From assembly GCA_030922375.1 (NCBI GenBank), contig JAVEPB010000109.1, forward strand, positions 1 to 34,157: a stretch of 34,157 nt of DNA, read 5' to 3'. The number at the start of each line of letters is the position of its first letter. Positions within the stretch are counted from its first letter, which is position 1. Source of the stretch: a bacterium. Lineage in GTDB: Bacteria; UBA8248. Under the pieces are notes generated by a model. That model made no database searches, was not told the origin of the DNA, and saw only the letters and a program-made list of their open reading frames with translations. Below, one piece after another: positions 33,173 through 34,157 of the stretch. The position numbers were made by a program, and so were the translations under genes.

Positions 33173-33203
33173 TCCGGCGAGCGGCGCTTCCGGCCGTTGA
33201 CCT

Positions 33204-33659
33204 TTAAATACTGACCTGAAAATCGGGTATCTTGACTTCGTCTCCATCATCCCCCAGGCCGGAGATCAATTCCTCCAGAGTAGTCTCCGTCAGGGTCCGT
33301 TCGATGGCCTTTTCAAGCTTCATCCAAAGCTGGTGGCTGCCGCTCACTGCCGGGTTGGGTGGATGGGAGTCATCATCGCTATCGCAGTCCACAGGCACGA
33401 TCTCCTCGTCAACGGCATTGAGAACATCCTTCATCGTAATTTGAACGGGAGGAAGCGCCATGACGTAGCCCCCCCCCGGGCCACGGGTGCTCTTCACCAG
33501 CTCGGCCCGCCGCATTTTGACGAAAAGCTGTTCGAGATAGTGTTGGCTGATATTCTGCCGGCTCGCGATTTGCGGTAAAGGAATCGGATGCGTCTGGGAA
33601 TGCCGCGCCAGATCGATCATGGCGATAACGGCATATCTGCCCTTGGTGGATATTTTCAT
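33204..33659 (-). CDS. Rrf2-family transcriptional regulator
   Basis: A 151-residue winged-helix regulator. The DNA-binding region reads MKISTKGRYAVIAMIDLA, LPQIASRQNISQHYLEQLF and STRGPGGGYVMA, all typical of Rrf2/IscR. IscR holds its iron-sulfur cluster with three Cys and one His. Here the loop reads VDCDSDDDSHPPNPAVSGSH then QLW: the His before LW is kept, but only one Cys remains and the Cys nearest that His is Ser. Cluster binding is therefore doubtful or altered. It sits 41 bases after the ThiF-like gene and directly before the sugar dehydrogenase. ATG 33659 has a GGAGG-type site eight bases ahead. Confidence 0.9.
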   Translation of the reverse strand: MKISTKGRYAVIAMIDLARHSQTHPIPLPQIASRQNISQHYLEQLFVKMRRAELVKSTRGPGGGYVMALPPVQITMKDVLNAVDEEIVPVDCDSDDDSHPPNPAVSGSHQLWMKLEKAIERTLTETTLEELISGLGDDGDEVKIPDFQVSI

Positions 33660-33700
33660 CGCTTCCCCCCTCCGGCGTTTGACCCAATCCGCCGAGGCTG

Positions 33701-34157
33701 TCAGTTCGACCCGCTGATTACGGCTTTATTCCCGAACGCTTCGGCATTTTTCTCTGGGCGTTTTTCTTCATCCCCCCGAGAGCCCAAAGCCGATTCCGAG
33801 CACGCGGGACACGAAGGGTCCTTTTGAGCCCGAATTCCGCCGAACTTTCCGCCCCACAAATCGACCGTCAGCAGTTTTCCCGCCCAGGCCGGCCGAAGCC
33901 CCAAGAGAAGGCGGACGGCCTCGGCCGCCTGCGCCATGCCGATTACCCCGGCGACGGCGCCGAACACCCCGGCCTCCCCGCAGGAGGGGCCTTCGCCGCC
34001 CGGTGCGATGCGCCCGAAAACGCATCGATAGCAGGCCGTCTCTCCCGGAAGGACCGTCAAAATCTGGCCGAAGAACCGAAGAATCCCGCCCGCCACGAGG
34101 GGACGCCCATCCTGAACGCAGGCATCGTTGAGCATTAACTTGGCTGAAATAGTGTCG
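33701..34157 (-). CDS. ThiF/MoeB/HesA-family adenylyltransferase, 5' end outside window
   Basis: The last 152 or so codons of a MoeB/ThiF-type enzyme, which adenylates a sulfur-carrier protein for molybdopterin or thiamine synthesis. Reading from the right edge: DTISAKLMLNDACVQDGRPLV, PGETACYRCVFG with the first zinc Cys pair, CGEAGVFGAVAGVIGMAQAAE with the family's active-site-region Cys, LLTVDLWGGKF, and CPAC with the second zinc pair. The protein ends in a charged tail. The N-terminal ATP-binding half is missing because the window ends. The gene precedes the Rrf2 regulator by 41 bases on the same strand. Confidence 0.88.
   Translation of the reverse strand, partial: DTISAKLMLNDACVQDGRPLVAGGILRFFGQILTVLPGETACYRCVFGRIAPGGEGPSCGEAGVFGAVAGVIGMAQAAEAVRLLLGLRPAWAGKLLTVDLWGGKFGGIRAQKDPSCPACSESALGSRGDEEKRPEKNAEAFGNKAVISGSN

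Noticed and set aside
1-34157. Search by eye for tRNA, rRNA, CRISPR arrays, insertion sequences or prophage genes
   Set aside because: No cloverleaf with a CCA or T-loop pattern, no regularly spaced repeats outside the TPR gene, and no transposase, integrase or phage motifs were seen.

Overview
The window reads as chromosome of a Gram-negative bacterium. An outer-membrane lipid-asymmetry lipoprotein (MlaA), several Sec or lipoprotein signal peptides and a TRAP system with a periplasmic receptor all imply two membranes. The DNA is G+C-rich by eye, with A+T-rich intergenic pockets. LLM-type (luciferase-like) flavin enzymes, a HyuA/HyuB pair, a TAXI-TRAP transporter and DUF6282-like hydrolases together suggest an uncultured, probably heterotrophic lineage of the deltaproteobacterial/Tectomicrobia/Nitrospinota type. 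That placement is inference; no rRNA or tRNA gene is visible to anchor it.

Region 1 (1-10366, minus strand) is a catabolic and uptake cluster. Read in the direction of transcription it holds two LLM flavin oxidoreductases, a 270-bp A+T-rich gap with a dyad, a TAXI periplasmic receptor, a strong RNA hairpin, a fused TRAP permease, a polysaccharide-deacetylase-like protein, then HyuA and HyuB (HyuB runs off the left edge). It looks like import of a small carboxylated or amide compound followed by ATP-dependent opening of an amide or imide ring.

Region 2 (10367-17376) begins with a divergent plus-strand pair: a maleate isomerase/arylmalonate decarboxylase-type enzyme and a fumarate-reductase-like flavoprotein, both with altered active-site residues. 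Converging on it are an M28 metallopeptidase and two DUF6282-like TIM-barrel hydrolases that are diverged paralogues, each with its own recognisable promoter and palindromic site, then an OsmC-family thiol peroxidase.

Region 3 (17645-24670) holds a large TPR-glycosyltransferase protein whose repeats contain a 408-bp higher-order duplication, a degraded receiver-domain relic lying antisense under the upstream region of an EamA transporter, a deaminase-like amidohydrolase, and a signalling operon (52-residue Pro-rich ORF, HDOD protein, receiver protein) behind a promoter whose -35 box sits inside a 9-bp inverted repeat.

Region 4 (25014-34157) is mostly core and signalling genes: mlaA, pyrE, an unknown helical protein, a Gfo/Idh/MocA oxidoreductase, a multi-GAF/PAS hybrid histidine kinase split by an apparent one-base frameshift, a PQQ-type sugar dehydrogenase lipoprotein, an Rrf2 regulator lacking two of the three IscR cluster cysteines, and a ThiF/MoeB-type adenylyltransferase cut by the right edge. 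No CRISPR array, insertion sequence, tRNA or rRNA was found. Many long open frames lie antisense to real genes; these are shadows caused by G+C-rich codon use.
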